64,000 nt of DNA from Megaleporinus macrocephalus. Taxonomy: Eukaryota > Chordata > Actinopteri > Characiformes > Anostomidae. This document shows, piece after piece, positions 47,608 through 60,300 of this stretch; the first letter of the stretch is position 1; each line of letters starts with the position of its first letter. The notes under the pieces are model-generated. The model saw only the letters and a program-made list of their open reading frames with translations, was not told the DNA's origin and did no database searches. Where the stretch lies: contig CM038709.1 of assembly GCA_021613375.1 (NCBI GenBank), positions 35,620,428-35,684,427 on the forward strand, written 5' to 3'. The position numbers and the translations under genes were made by a program.

Positions 47608-48699
47608 ACTGAATGATATATTAAATAAGTTTAATGCGATATTTAGCTGGCTGTTCCTCACGCAGTGAGGGAGAGAAAGGAATCAACAATTTGATGCAGC
47701 AACAAAATTAGTAAAATGGATTTGGCTGTTTTTAAATAAAGCATTTTGCTTGGTTTATACAGCGTATTTAAATGGCATCGGACATGTATGACATATATGT
47801 CTTAACAGTTCCTTTAAAAATCTAACCCTGATCATCAAAGCCAAAAACATATGGCATGAGAAAAGTTGGTGGTTCGCTCATGTGCTACCTTTAAAGATGC
47901 TATTGTAGTAAAGTTAGTCATTACCTTTGATATTTTCAGAAAGCCTTTGATTAGACAAGCATCAGTCTGCGTAGGCCTTAAAATACTCTGGGTCCCTGGG
48001 CTTTAGCCCATCCATTCAAAGTCAACCCTGTGGAATGTGCTCTGTTGTCCATTTTATCTCAACACAGCCGTTCTTTTGTGACAAGGTGTGAATTGTTCTT
48101 TACAGCAGGGGGTCTCTTTCTTCCCATCCATCTCATTGCATGCTAGCAGCTCAACACAGAATTGCAAAATTTTGTCAATGGTGTCCTAGTGCATCTGATC
48201 ACAGAGTTATACGGAAATAACAAAACACCTTTTAAATATCCAGTGGAATGTGAAAAAGAGGTTGATGCAACGTGCTGAATCTGGCACAATAGCAGTCATA
48301 TTCAATGCATTCCTTGTAAAGTACTCTTACTCACTTCACACGTCACCGATCTGTAGTTTCAATTGAGATAAGTGGCTGATGTCTGGCTATCATGAGCCAG
48401 TTTTTATAAAAGACCTCCTCACAGAGAGGCTTATTCAAGCCTTAGAAGTGGAGCACTGTGAGACGAGAGACGATAAAAACAAAATGAAAAAAAGTACAAG
48501 GGTATTTAAAAGACAATGGCTAGAACAGCAAGGCAAAGTAAGCGGGGTAATGCACAAAGACATGGAAAGAAATGAAATAAACTCAGAAAAGTCGAGCAGG
48601 GAATAATCCCTTAGACGTGCAGAGATGAAAGACAGAGAGAGAGAGAGGGATACACAGGGAAAGAAATACCATCTCCAGCACCTAAGCGGTCGATGGTCA

Positions 48700-48960
48700 G
48701 TCAATAAAGTGTCACTTTCTGCAGGCTAAGAATGGAGAGCACAGGTTGATGGAGGCTTGGAGAGGGCCCGTGGGCTGGACCGAAGGCACGGCGCATTAGC
48801 GGCTGCAGAGCTTGGCGTCTCGCCCTCCTGACGCCCTGCTCTCTCTGCAGTTCTCACATTTGCTGGCCCGGCCCTGGAGGGGAAGGCGAAACATCGCCGA
48901 TCTCTGTTTTATATGGGGTTTTATGGACGTGAACACAAAGGCCTATAAAAAGGTTAACAA
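48700..48960. promoter_or_regulatory. Candidate conserved non-coding block
   Basis: GC-rich, repeat-free sequence includes ggcgcattagcggctgcaga and tggcccggccctggagggga, unlike the AT-rich DNA around it. No open exon with splice sites is visible. The call is compositional. Confidence 0.25.
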
Positions 48961-49194
48961 ATGCTCTGAGAGAAAGAAATAAGTAAGGAGAACCTCCTGA
49001 GAGTTTATTTTCTTTGATTAGGCTTCACAGTTCGAGAGTTTAGCCAACTGCAATTACTTTTCCAATCCCTGCAGACATTGGGTCCTGGTAATGGTCAGGA
49101 GCTGCTCTACTTTCATAGAGTATAAGTAGTTTCAAATAAGGGCTTCATCACATTAGCTGATTCAAAACAATCCCTCAAGTTAACTGACACATAT

Positions 49195-49350
49195 TTGTGT
49201 GTACATGCATTGGCCATTAAATAGCAGCACTGCTAAGATACATGGAATTACCACATCAGTTTCTTTGCAGTGCTGAGAACAGTCCACCATCCAAACAATA
49301 TAACATAATATTTGGCCAGTGGTGGACCTGTGATGGCCCCGTCCCCTTAA
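49195..49350 (+). repeat. Dispersed repeat A fragment
   Basis: Words attaccacatcagtttcttt, gcagtgctgagaacagtcca and ccatccaaacaata parallel the copy at 4250-4300. The distal part is lost or diverged. Confidence 0.5.
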
Positions 49351-49894
49351 TGGATGGTGTAATGTAAGGCTGCACAAATTTTGTTTCAACATCTTCGGGA
49401 CAGCAATTAAAATCACGTTGCGAACTTCCACAGTTCACATTTTCCATGACTGGTCTACAAGAGAATCTGTCTGAATTTCCTACAAAGTCACTCCAATAAT
49501 TTCACAATGATTAAAGTCCATTTCAGGCTGAACACAATGTAAAAAAGCAGCGTGATTATGCAAAGTACTTGATTAGTTTACATGAAAACTGTACACCACA
49601 GACCAAATCACAAAATGGACCGAACAACTACAAGAAGGTCTTTTACTTCTTTTAAAGCAGACACACTGAGAAGGATGCTTTTAACTTTGGGAAAGAGGAG
49701 AAGAGTTTCTCAACCTAATTTCAGGACCTAAAACCTTGCGTGATTTCACTCACAGCTGGGATCTCTGCTGACTTTGAGCTGACACTTACCAAAGCATAAC
49801 AGTCTACTGTCCATTCCCGAAAAGTGAAATTAACATGAAAATCCACCAGGCTGTAATTTAGTCTGTTGCTCAGTCTGAGCTACTTTTGGAGATT

Positions 49895-50460
49895 CTATTT
49901 GGTTCTATTTGATAAAACGTGATGATTCTTAGGAAGGAAATAGAAAAATAAAACAGACTGATGCTGAAAAAACTGATTAAATGCTGCAGAGAAAACTGGA
50001 CCAGCTAGACCACCCACACTGTCCTCATCAGATAAACAGCACCTAAAGCTTTTGTCTTTGGGAAAGAGGTGAACATCATGCCCAACTCTTACTTTAGATC
50101 TGAAAACTTCCACAGATGTTTCTGTCCATCCTGCCACTATGAAGAGACACATCAACGCTGTGGGTCTAAAAGGATGTGTAGCTGTTCAGGAAGCTCCTCA
50201 CTGAAAAAAGGAGACACGTCAAATAAGGAAGCTGCTGGTGTTCTCAGAACAATAGACTTACCATCCCAGAGTCCTGACCTCAATATTACTATGTGTTTGG
50301 GGTTATTTGGATGGTGAAAAGCAGAAGACTGAAGCTGAAAGTCTTCTGAAAACAATGGAACCTCTAATGAAGGTGAAGAGTGTGACATTAAAGACTGTAA
50401 TTAATTAATATGTTTTTTGTTTTTTTCCAGACACTGAAAAATAAATGACTTGAACAGAAC
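49895..50460 (+). pseudogene. Decayed Tc1/mariner-like element
   Basis: The plus-strand frame at 50069-50317 ends with RTIDLPSQSPDLNITMCLGL. PSQSPDLN is the signature before the last catalytic acid of Tc1/mariner transposases, and here the following PIE-type residues are lost. The minus-strand translation at 49895-50155 shares three word blocks with 449-646, so the copies are two remains of one family. Nothing intact is left. Confidence 0.55.
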
Positions 50461-51649
50461 TGGATGTCTACTATGTACGGAATTAAGAACAATTAAATTT
50501 TTTATGAATTAAGCTGCAGCCTAGGCTAAACGCAATCCCCATCTTCACCTAATCACGTGTAATTCTTACATGTAAAGTCTATTGGGTGCTTAACAAAGAG
50601 GTAGCTGTAATATTCACCTCCCCACAGCTGCAATGAAAATAAGGAACCATATTAACTTTCCCAGCTAAAGTCCTAAATGCAGGGGGGAAGCAGGCTGTTC
50701 CAGCGCTGTTGGTGCCAACGTTTGCTACCAAACTCTGCTAATCCCTCTGGCTTCACACTCTCCTGCTTCCGCCCAGGCCCTGCTGGCTGAGCTTTAGGAA
50801 AGGTCTAAGTCAGCAGTGCAGAGTTAGCTGCTAGGAACACCAGAGTTAGATGCTAAAGGCTAATCCTCTTGGCTGCAGCTACCAATGCCAGAGACTGAAG
50901 GTTGTTGCCAGCTCTGTGAGGAAATAATTACTTTCATATCTTCTTAAATATACGGGAAGGACTTTTGTTTTAAACTTGTTTGAGTAAGAGGTTTGAGTGA
51001 TCTTGGAGTTACCAACAAGGAATCACTCCACAGTTAACTGAGATAAAGGAGTCCATCAACTGCACAGTGTGTTGTTTTGAATGGTAAATATCAGTTATTG
51101 CTCTTTTTGACATGACTTTCTATTACATTTATGAAACATCTGTAAGCTAGCTGAATACAATAATTAGCTATAGCTGATCAAACCTTAACCAAAGCAGCAA
51201 AAACACATAAATTTAGCGGAAATATTTATCAATATCAATGATAATGGTTGCACTTCTCAGCTCCGAGTTCCTCTTTAACTGTTGTCATAAACTCCTTATG
51301 GCCTTAAACTCCCTAATCTCAAAGGGGCCTTTTAACACCTAAAAGTCAATGTACTGTACAAACAAACAGCTCTTTCATCAACATGAGAATTTCTCCAAAC
51401 AGTCCTATAATAAAACACAAACATCTCGTGTTCAGGAGAATTTGCACAGTACTCACTGGAGAGGAGTACAAACAAGCTAAACTACCTAAGAATTAACTTT
51501 TGCCAAAATTTGCTATTGACTAAACAAGTTCCGTTCAGTTTGAGCTGATTCTCATTCATCCTGGTGATGAAATTCACTTCACAGAAAAGTAATCTGCAAA
51601 AGTTGTGACTGGAAACAGGACAATGAAATGGAGTGTCATTCAAATAACT

Positions 51650-52760
51650 TGAACTGTAGATTCACTCCACTGCAATTGAGCCCAAATGAGCCCAAAACCA
51701 GACCTAACCTTAAAGCTCACTGTAACTCTGACCCCACATTCACGCTAACCCTAATGTCTAAAAATCATTCTGTAGCCACTAGGGGTGTGTTTAAAAAATC
51801 AATTTTTCGATTCAAAATGATCTATATTTGAATAATCCGATATCGATTCATATAAACCCGAGATCAATCTTTAAAATTCCAGTCCCCCCACCAACTTTGT
51901 TTACTTTGTGTTAGAACTTCTGATGCGCACGCAAATATGTTGATAATAGTTACAAAATGACAATAAACATATAAAATGACTAGCATAATATGTTTAGTTA
52001 GAAGGAGTCACAATAATTGGAAGAAGAGGAAAACTTGGCTTGAACAACAGTGTTACGAACACAGCATATAAAGATCAGAGTGTTGTAAAGCCGCCTTCCA
52101 TAGAAGAGTACCTGGCTGAAAGCGCTAAATTTAAAACATCCACCGAAACCTCCGTATGTCTATTCTTACCATTCTGTGGAGGGGAACCAGCACCAAAGCA
52201 TCCTTATCCAGAGAAGTGGCTCGCTTATGAAGCTCAGAGGAAGCAGACACGTCGGGTGCTTGCAAGTTAAATAACTGTTTTTGATCAGTGTCCACTAAGC
52301 TAGGCTATCTGGGCTGTGACTAACACCCACGTGGCTCGGGAAGCTGGCTTGACTTGGGTTTACACCGGCTTTCAGAAATATTAAGCCACTGTTTTGATGT
52401 AGGAGTACACGGGAAATCAGTGTCGATACCCAGCCCTAGTAGCCACCCTTAATGTCAACCCAAAACCTATAACCCCTAACCCTAACCTAGCATCTATCTT
52501 TACATGAACCTCAACCTAAAACTATGCCTAAGCATCATTCTAACTCCAACCTTGACCTCAACCCAAGACCTAAATTCCTAATTCTAACTCCAACCCTAAT
52601 CTCAACCCAAAACAAACCAACATTAACTTCAGCCTAAAACCTAGAAGCCATTCTATAACAGTAACTTAAAAACTGAATGTAAAACTAGTTATAACTAATT
52701 CTTACTCTACTAACTAACACTAACACTCAGTCAACACCTAAACTAAATCCTAAGTCTGGC
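51650..52760. repeat. Degenerate CTAACCC-like array split by a transposon
   Basis: On both sides of the hAT-like element the plus strand is built from variants of ctaaccctaac, aactccaacc and ctcaacccaa (51690-51771 and 52447-52760). Words such as aaaatcattctgtagccac and aagcatcattctaactcc also recur. It is an interstitial, telomere-like-looking (aaccct-rich) low-complexity array. It is too irregular to be called true telomeric sequence. Confidence 0.7.
51780..52438. mobile_element. hAT-type insertion with 8-bp target duplication
   Basis: The left end taggggtgtgtttaaa starts at 51780, and the right end finishes gtatcgac-type ...acccagcccta at 52438. The same 8 bases, gtagccac, flank both ends (51772-51779 and 52439-52446). 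The inverted ends agree at TAGGG-TG and then diverge, so one end may have been exchanged or eroded. The 659-bp body has a 76-residue frame (52040-52270) with no known domain. The element is non-autonomous. Confidence 0.8.
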
Positions 52761-54239
52761 CTGAGGATAATTAACTGAGCTGCTCCAGGCAGTTTGTTAA
52801 TTGGTTTAGCATTACTTGATACGAATGCTTTAAAACTGGAATCAGTGGATGTTGTTGAAAATAAGCTTCCATTTTCATCAAGCCACACAAACTTGCCCCA
52901 GTCAGCAGCAAATGAAAGTAGAAGTGAGGGAATAAGGTAGCCCCAAACAACTGACCAGCTTGGAAGTCACAAGTCCAATCACTCCCCCCCTGTGTAGGCC
53001 TTTGGCACCCAAACAAACTCAGCATGTCACTAGTTTCAGTAGCGCAGTCTCTTCGACCACGGTAAGAGAACAGGCGGCCTGTGAGGCAAGTCAGAATTCT
53101 CTCTCGCTTCACAACGCAGAAGACAGGCATTTAACTGTGGCCCAGCGGAGCTCCTCTTTGCTCCTGTGCATGCTCTCTTCCAGCAAACAAATAAACCGGC
53201 AACCTCGGTAGAGTTCACAGATGCATCCCAGGATAAATGAGCCTTTCAGGATCGAAAGCTCTGCAGATAAACAAACAAGCTCCTCAGATGTTTACATTTC
53301 AAAACACTGCGCTCCATTCCCAGGGAGGCCAGCCTTCGCTAGGTTACATTAATTTGGAGGCTGGAGTGCTTGAGTATGCTGGGTATGCCAATTTTTTATA
53401 GATGTGGGTTGATGCTGACTATGCTGAGGGTTCACTTTTAGGTTTCTTTAGAAAGCCAAGCCTGGAACACCCAGACAATACCTCACAATGTTGTCCAATC
53501 ACAGTGACAAAGTGTGTGTTAAAAAGTCAAATTTACATTTAACCCAAATCAAACCCATCAAACAGCATGCGGTTTCCAACATTTTACCTGTGAACTAATT
53601 CCCCTCCACAACGTACAGTATTTAACTGTTAAACTAACAGTAATAGTTTTTCAAACTAAAAAGTTTATTTTACTAAATAAAAAGTAGGCTAGAAATATAG
53701 AACTAATACCCACAAGTTCACCCAGTACAGTTGCAAATTAAAACATAGATATAGTTGTGTACTCAAAGTTTACTTCTGCTCCTTCACTTAAAGAATGCTT
53801 AAATACACATTTCTAAACTAAAAAGAGGCCAATTTGTGATCTAAATTTTCAAATTTCATCAAACTACTTAGGCGAACAGCCATGATGTCTAGTTCCATCT
53901 GGTTCAATCACCCCCTCAGTTCTGAATCATTATCATCTAAATTTGCTTTAGGTAGAGATGGAGCAGAGATGCTATCAGCTTAGCTAATGCTAACCAGCTC
54001 CTCTCTGCTAGTTAGCTGCACTGTTTAACATCACCTGATATTGTGACAACAAAATATGTGATAAGCGCATTTTGTTTATTTTACGAACCACAGACAAACT
54101 AAATATGATACTCATCGTGTATCAAGTATCATGATATTACTTATATTCTGCCATATCGGTAAATACTCCAACGATTATGCTCTCTGAAAACAAGCACAAA
54201 GTCACCTACAGCAACAGACACTGTGGCTAGCGGCAGCTA

Positions 54240-55060
54240 CCCAAAGGCTATTGATAGCGTTCTCCTCTGACTGTAACGTTTTCCATCCTCCACCTCGTTG
54301 GCCGTCCTCTCTCTCTCCCCCACCATCTCACCCTCCCTCTCGACCTTGAGGCCATTTCGCCTCATTCGGCCTCGCTGATGAAAAAAGGCGCCCGACTCTC
54401 TGCTCCGATAATCTAGGTATAATCCTGCCATTACCGCCGATGGCTCATGGTTATAGGTGTAGTGCAGTTCTAGAGCAGTCCATGCTTGCCCCCCCATCTC
54501 ATCCTCACCCACCTGCTCTAGTCATTATTTTATATTTCCCAAAATATATTCTAATAGAAATCCTCTTCTGCCCTAAGGGCGACCCACATTAATACGGCAT
54601 GTTCTTTTTTCCCCAGCGACAGAAGGCTCATGCAAGCTCCAGTCCCTCAATCCCTCCCTTCTTTTCATTTCATTTCATTCACATCCCTTCGAGTTTGACA
54701 GAGATTTACATTTCATCAACACGCGGTTGCTCTGACCACAACTCCAAAGGCGTTTGATGAAGCTGGGAAAATTAACAATTGTGATAGGTGCTTGGCCCCC
54801 TGAATTGCAGCGAACATTAGGTTCCTCATCTGTGATAGCTAAGAAAAGCAAAAAAGAAGTCATTTCCATTTATTCAGAACAATTCTTCTCTTTAACTTCG
54901 AGGAGAAGCAAAAATGCCTTTGTTTTAGCTCCTTCCTGTGAGCAGCTGATGAATTATACATGCAGTATATCCTCTAAGTGTTTTTGTGAAGGTGCCCCCT
55001 ACATTGAGCAAGGAATGGATTGATTTAAATAAATACCTTTTTCGCCGTGTCCAGATTACA
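54240..55060. promoter_or_regulatory. Candidate conserved non-coding block
   Basis: Some 800 bp without repeats carries words such as ttaacaattgtgataggtgc, ttggccccctgaattgcagc and agcagctgatgaattatac. Frames on both strands are short and not flanked by splice sites. It has the texture of conserved intronic regulatory DNA. This is unproven. Confidence 0.3.
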
Positions 55061-55389
55061 TAATTGCTCCAGTTTCATAATAACAATACTAATAATATGC
55101 ATTCAGAGCAGCGGATAAATAAATATATAAATATTCTATGACTCACTTCTTCTTCAGCACTTACTAATCTGCCCTATATCGCAGCCTAGTAAGTAATGTG
55201 CGTCAACACTTAAAAATGTCCACAAAACAACAACAAAAAATAAATAAATAACAACCCTGCTGCAGGTAAGTGAGCCCCAACAGTACCTGTAAATAGCAGC
55301 CATGCTGTGTGATTTGCTGTTTGAAGCAGATCATCCTAAACGACAAGTTTCATAGTGAGAAGTAACTTTAATTGACATTGTGTTAATGT

Positions 55390-55700
55390 TGAGATGGAAG
55401 TAGTTGGTATAGGTAATGTTAGCTACTAGCAAGCTCCAAGTTATTAGCATAGCTAACTAAATCAGGAGCTATGCCTAAATAAGCAAGCTTATTATAAATT
55501 ACATTTTTTAGTCAATTTTAACGTAATTTCTGTGTAATCATGGAGGTGCCCTGCTATAAATCAACCAATCCAGCTAAGCTAGTCAAGATATTCATGAGCT
55601 TACCAAAAAGGAAAAAACAGCTTGTTTTATGGTAGGAAAAATCATAGAGTGTAAATGGGTGCTGTTTTAGTCCCAAAGTCACCTATCTTCAATGTAGAAC
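55390..55700 (+). repeat. Dispersed repeat D, copy 2
   Basis: Shares with 5600-5880, in the same order, tagctaactaaat, accaatc, attcatgagctta-like, aacagcttgttttat and a tagagtgtaaa-like tail. Diverged interspersed repeat. Confidence 0.45.
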
Positions 55701-56099
55701 ATCGGAGAACAATTTAAATACTTAAATGCATTAAATGCAGTCTATTGCAGCTTTAATGCATGTGAGTCAATCTGCCATGTTGTGAAGTAAGGTGGGTTTA
55801 AATTATGGCCTGAATGATACCACTTACTGATGATATTGACAAACCAAGAATTAATGGAAGTCGGCAGAAAGCTCATAAACTTCATATTTGACCTCATATG
55901 GCTTTTCTGATATATTTGGAAAACAGAGTGAGCCTGAATTTTATCAGCATCACTCAGCAGACAAGGTCAGCGTTTACTCTAGTATTCCATTAAAACCCAG
56001 ACATGTCCAAACTTTTGGCAGATGCTGTAAATAAGGAAAAGTTTTGATGGTAGTCACATGCTGTGCGTGAGATTACAGGGCAGAAACAGCAAAGGCCGT

Positions 56100-56450
56100 A
56101 CGCTGCACCCTGCATGCCTCCAAGTTGAACGGCTGACCCGAGGCTTTCCCCTCGTCCGTGATCCTGCTTGACTGTTCTAGAAACAGTGGCTGAAATGGGA
56201 GAGATTAGATTACTTGTTCACTCCAACCCCCCTTAACCTTGTTACCATGGCGACACCGCAGCAACGGAGGGAAGGTCTGCGCCCTTGGAGATGCCGGCGA
56301 GGCTCGCTGTCGTCGCCTCGGGAAGGTGAGGTCATTAATTTTCCCCAGTAACAGCAATGCCGGACCGTTTTCCACAAAGGCCCGAGGCCAGACGACACAG
56401 CCAGTTTGATGCAGAGGACCACGTGTGGTCAACTACAGCTGACTGGCTGT
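56100..56450. promoter_or_regulatory. Candidate conserved non-coding block
   Basis: CpG-containing, repeat-free sequence (ggagatgccggcgaggctcg, tgcatgcctccaagttgaac) with two overlapping minus-strand frames of 70-75 residues, which is expected where GC is higher. No splice signals mark it as an exon. Confidence 0.25.
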
Positions 56451-57899
56451 AAACAAATGGACTGTCCATATATTTAGTAATTTTTGTTTTTTTATTTTGG
56501 ATGCTCAATCGGAATGATTATCTTTTAATGTTTTGTTATGTTGGGGTGATTTCTGTACAAAAACAGAAAATCACAGGCTTTTTAATGTTACTGTCACTTT
56601 CATGATTGTTGAATATCACTGACCTCTATTCTGATTCGCTGTCCTGTACTGATGGAGCTTAGCTTCCATATACAGGGCTGTACAAAGAAGCCATTTTTCT
56701 GGGCAGTAAGTATCTATTTGTTCAAAAAACTACAATACTAGAATAAACACTAAATTAAAACTAAAAGTAGTGTTTTTGTGTATATCAATATATAAGCATT
56801 TTCAAAGCTGTCCTTGCACCAACCCAGTGTTACTCGAGTTAATTATTTAATACTTGTAGTATCATTTAATACTTGCTTTGGCTTATCAGTACCTCAGTAT
56901 CAAATCCGGTTCTGCTGATGCAATTCAATAAAGTCATGTTCTGGCTGGAGACGTCTGGGAGAAATCAGGCAGCAGACTTTGTTCTTCACACAAGATATCA
57001 ACAACTTTTTTAAAAATAGAAATCAGTGTTTTACTGTAAAACAATTATCTAAATGATATACACCAAAATGGTATAATGGCAAGTGAAACCTTAAATAAAG
57101 TCTATATAATATGTCTAAAATGTCTCTTCAGTTTTAACCAGACTACACCACCTGCGCCTCTTCTGCTTCACACCTAATCTGCTTCAGGGCCGGTTAACTT
57201 TGAATCATAAAAATTCTCAGACCAATCAGGGTGAGCTTCTGTTGGATTTTTATGTATTAATTTCAGTTTTTTTGTTTTTTGGCAACTTTATACAGAAAAA
57301 ACCTATAATATAGTAGAGCTCGATGTTAATGATGATGTCATGAAAAAAAAACATAGGAAAAGGAAATGATTAGCAACAAGTGACCTTAACAAGCAAAGTC
57401 CACAATACAGCATATGTCCTTTCCATTGATAACCGTAGATACCGACCTCAAGGTCGCCTTGCCGAGAAGTTTGCCTGCATTAAAGGTCTACAGAACCACA
57501 TGAATTTAAATATGGAGAAACTCTACAGAACCATAGGGTGTTATACTCCCTTTCTGTAGATGTATTAAGTTTTATTGTAGTCTTTGGAAATTCAGAGATA
57601 ACAACGTTCAATATCTAATATTTATGGAGAAATTTCAGAACAAAGCCAAACTCCACAGATCAGGATAGCATTATTGCCCTTTCCAACGAGCTCTGAATCT
57701 GCACTGCTAGCCTTCAGGACACTGGAAATCACCAGGCTCCTCAGCTGATGTCAGTCTGGGGTGTTCATGTGGTTATTGTCACTGCTTTTACCATTATAGA
57801 TACTTTACGATCTGTATTTTTTTTCCTTATAATAATAGGCTGCTTGACCCTCATTCTTCGAATGATTAGCCGTACTGCATAACACCAAACATAGCTAAA

Positions 57900-58390
57900 T
57901 CATAGCTAATCTTACCAGAGCTAACCGCTGTTCTCTGTTAACCACAGGTGAATTTGTGAGGTTTTATAAAGCTAATACGGAACCCTAAGTTGAATAATGT
58001 GCTTTGAGTATAAGATTTAGTTTTCAGACTATCCAAGAGTCTCTTGCTCTGTGGTAGGTTCCTCTATCGATTATAGAAAATCTAACAACATTAAATACAT
58101 AATTGGTCCTTGTATGGATCCATGGCCATACAGCAAATGCATTCCTCTCTACGGTAATTAGGATTAATGAAGTGCCAGAGAATCTATAGTGAGCCGTGGC
58201 TGCTGAGGTAACGCGATTAATCACTGCAATTAGGCTGTGTCGCCGTTTACAATAATACAACAAATAGAACTTTGTCGTTGATTATTTAACAGACATGCAC
58301 ATGGAGGCGGGGAACGTGGGACAAGAAGGAAAAATAACGAGTAATGAGGAGCCAAAAAGGAGGTACAAATCCAAACGGCTGCTTTCTAAA
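57900..58390. promoter_or_regulatory. Candidate enhancer-like block with homeodomain-type sites
   Basis: Within 58060-58260 the TAAT core and related words cluster: ctatcgattatag, cggtaattaggattaatgaa, cgcgattaatcactgcaatt and agg. These are typical homeodomain binding words. The surrounding sequence is unique and well balanced. An enhancer role is inference. Confidence 0.3.
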
Positions 58391-58486
58391 CCGAGATAAT
58401 GAGGTTAGTGTACCTCTTGAGGTTCTTCAGGTATGTGTCCTTAAAGTCCTGGACTGTAATTAAAAACTACCAAAAGTGATTTAATG

Positions 58487-58501
58487 AGAGAGCTAGAGAG
58501 A

Positions 58502-58549
<48 letters not shown>

Positions 58550-58550
58550 G
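58487..58550. repeat. (GA)n microsatellite
   Basis: Nearly pure gagaga run. Its minus-strand frame is a Leu/Ser run. Confidence 0.95.
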
Positions 58551-60000
58551 TATTTTAAGCACAATAAAGCAACTTGTTATGGTGTGATCATTTTGGTTCA
58601 CATCAAGGTCGCTGCAAGACCACAACCTTTCAATCAATAGCTGTTGTACCAGACACCGAACATTACAGTTCATGACAAAATGTTTCATGAAGATTATACT
58701 TTGCACAGTTGTTTCTTTGTACATAGCCTTCCATTGGTGCTTAGCTTTGTAGCACCTGTGCAAAGCAAAAAAAGGAAACTTTAGACTTTGCTGACAGTGT
58801 TTAAAGCAAAGGGGTAAATGGGGGGTTTAAAACACTGTTCTGTTGTCCTTTCATTCATTAAGTTTGCTTTATGGTCCTTCCAACATTCAGTCGGTTGCAA
58901 CAATAAATACTAGTGTCATGTGGACTCCAAGCAGACGTTTAAACGTTTATAGAGCCTGAGTGTAGCGTTGTATATCTACTGTGGGCTAACTACAGAGCGC
59001 TTAGGTTCCTGCGGTGCTCTGTCTGGTCAGGCATGTCGAACGATGGACTGTAAACCAGCCCGGGAGTGGAGGCTGCATATAAATAAACATATAAATACCT
59101 AAAGCCTTGCATTTCATTTCTGCTAGACGTGATGCTTTTACCTCCAAGATCTCAATCTTAATATCAGTATCTTTACCCACAAAGATACATGTGTATATTC
59201 CTACCTGGAGATAGTTTGTTAGTCATCAGAGGTTAGTTTCTGATGACTCTTGGCTGCTCCTGGATATGTATTTCTAGGGAGTGGAAATACACATCCATCC
59301 TCATCTTGCATGACTGCTTGTTTTGGGACAAACCCTATCTTTAAACACATTCCAAACTAACAGGTATTAGTTTAACTAACTATAAAGCATAAAAATGGAG
59401 AGAAACAACTCAAGTCATCAATCATAAATATTTTGAAAGCTTCTTTTAATTGACTACCATTATTTTAACATATGTGACAGAAAGATACTTGTTAGAGGCT
59501 TTATTAATGTTTAATTACTTTACTTAGGTCATGAAGTGTTCACTCAGTTACCATTACCTCTAGTCTTTGCAAGGATTTCAGTACAGCAGTAGGAGACATA
59601 GTGGTGGACGTGCCACAATAGAGAATTAACCAGTGAATTAGCAGTGATTAGTTTGCATGATGATTGCGCATATTCAAAATTCTCTGACTAGTTTTTCAGA
59701 TTGTCTTTCTCTATAATTTTCTCAGTATTTTGAGAAGCTACACATTCATCATTTGGTCTATTTTTTGAAAACACGTTTCCAAAGTAATTACAGATGACTT
59801 GATTATGAATGTAATCAATAGTGACAGCCCTGGTATGAGTGTGTGAGTGTGCATGAGTGTATGGTGCCCTCCGGTTGCTGAGCGTGCTCCTCCTTAAGAG
59901 CTCTAAAGGCCTCTGTGGCTGAGTAGCGTCCCTTATGATTTATCTCCACCCATTAAAATACATTTGATTTTTATCAAACCACAATGCTGCTGTGCTTTAC

Positions 60001-60300
60001 CTAATTCTCTCTCTTTCTCTCTCGCTCTTATTTTCTCTCCTCGAACGGTTATCCATTTCTCACTATCGCCACCTCCCTCTCTTCCTCTCTCTTATCATTC
60101 CATCTCTCCATCCCTCCTCCACAGCAGCCATCCTCCCCTTATCGCCATCCCTTCCAGCTGTTCCTGTTGTCTCTCCTTCATTCTCTCATTCATTCTGACT
60201 CTTAATTCCTTCCCTTTTGTTCTGTCATTCACTTCTGTCTCATTCACCTATAATTCTTTTCTTCACTTGATCTTTTTTTTTCATGCTTCACATTCTTTCT
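60001..60300. repeat. CT-rich low-complexity stretch
   Basis: Loose ctctctt and cattc words over 300 bp, mostly pyrimidine on the plus strand. It is less pure than the tract at 15 kb. The 116-residue frame here is low-complexity. Confidence 0.8.

Noticed and set aside
52447..52760. Interstitial telomere repeat
   Set aside because: True vertebrate telomeric arrays are regular TTAGGG/CCCTAA. Here the words vary in length and sequence, so only a telomere-like low-complexity array is claimed.
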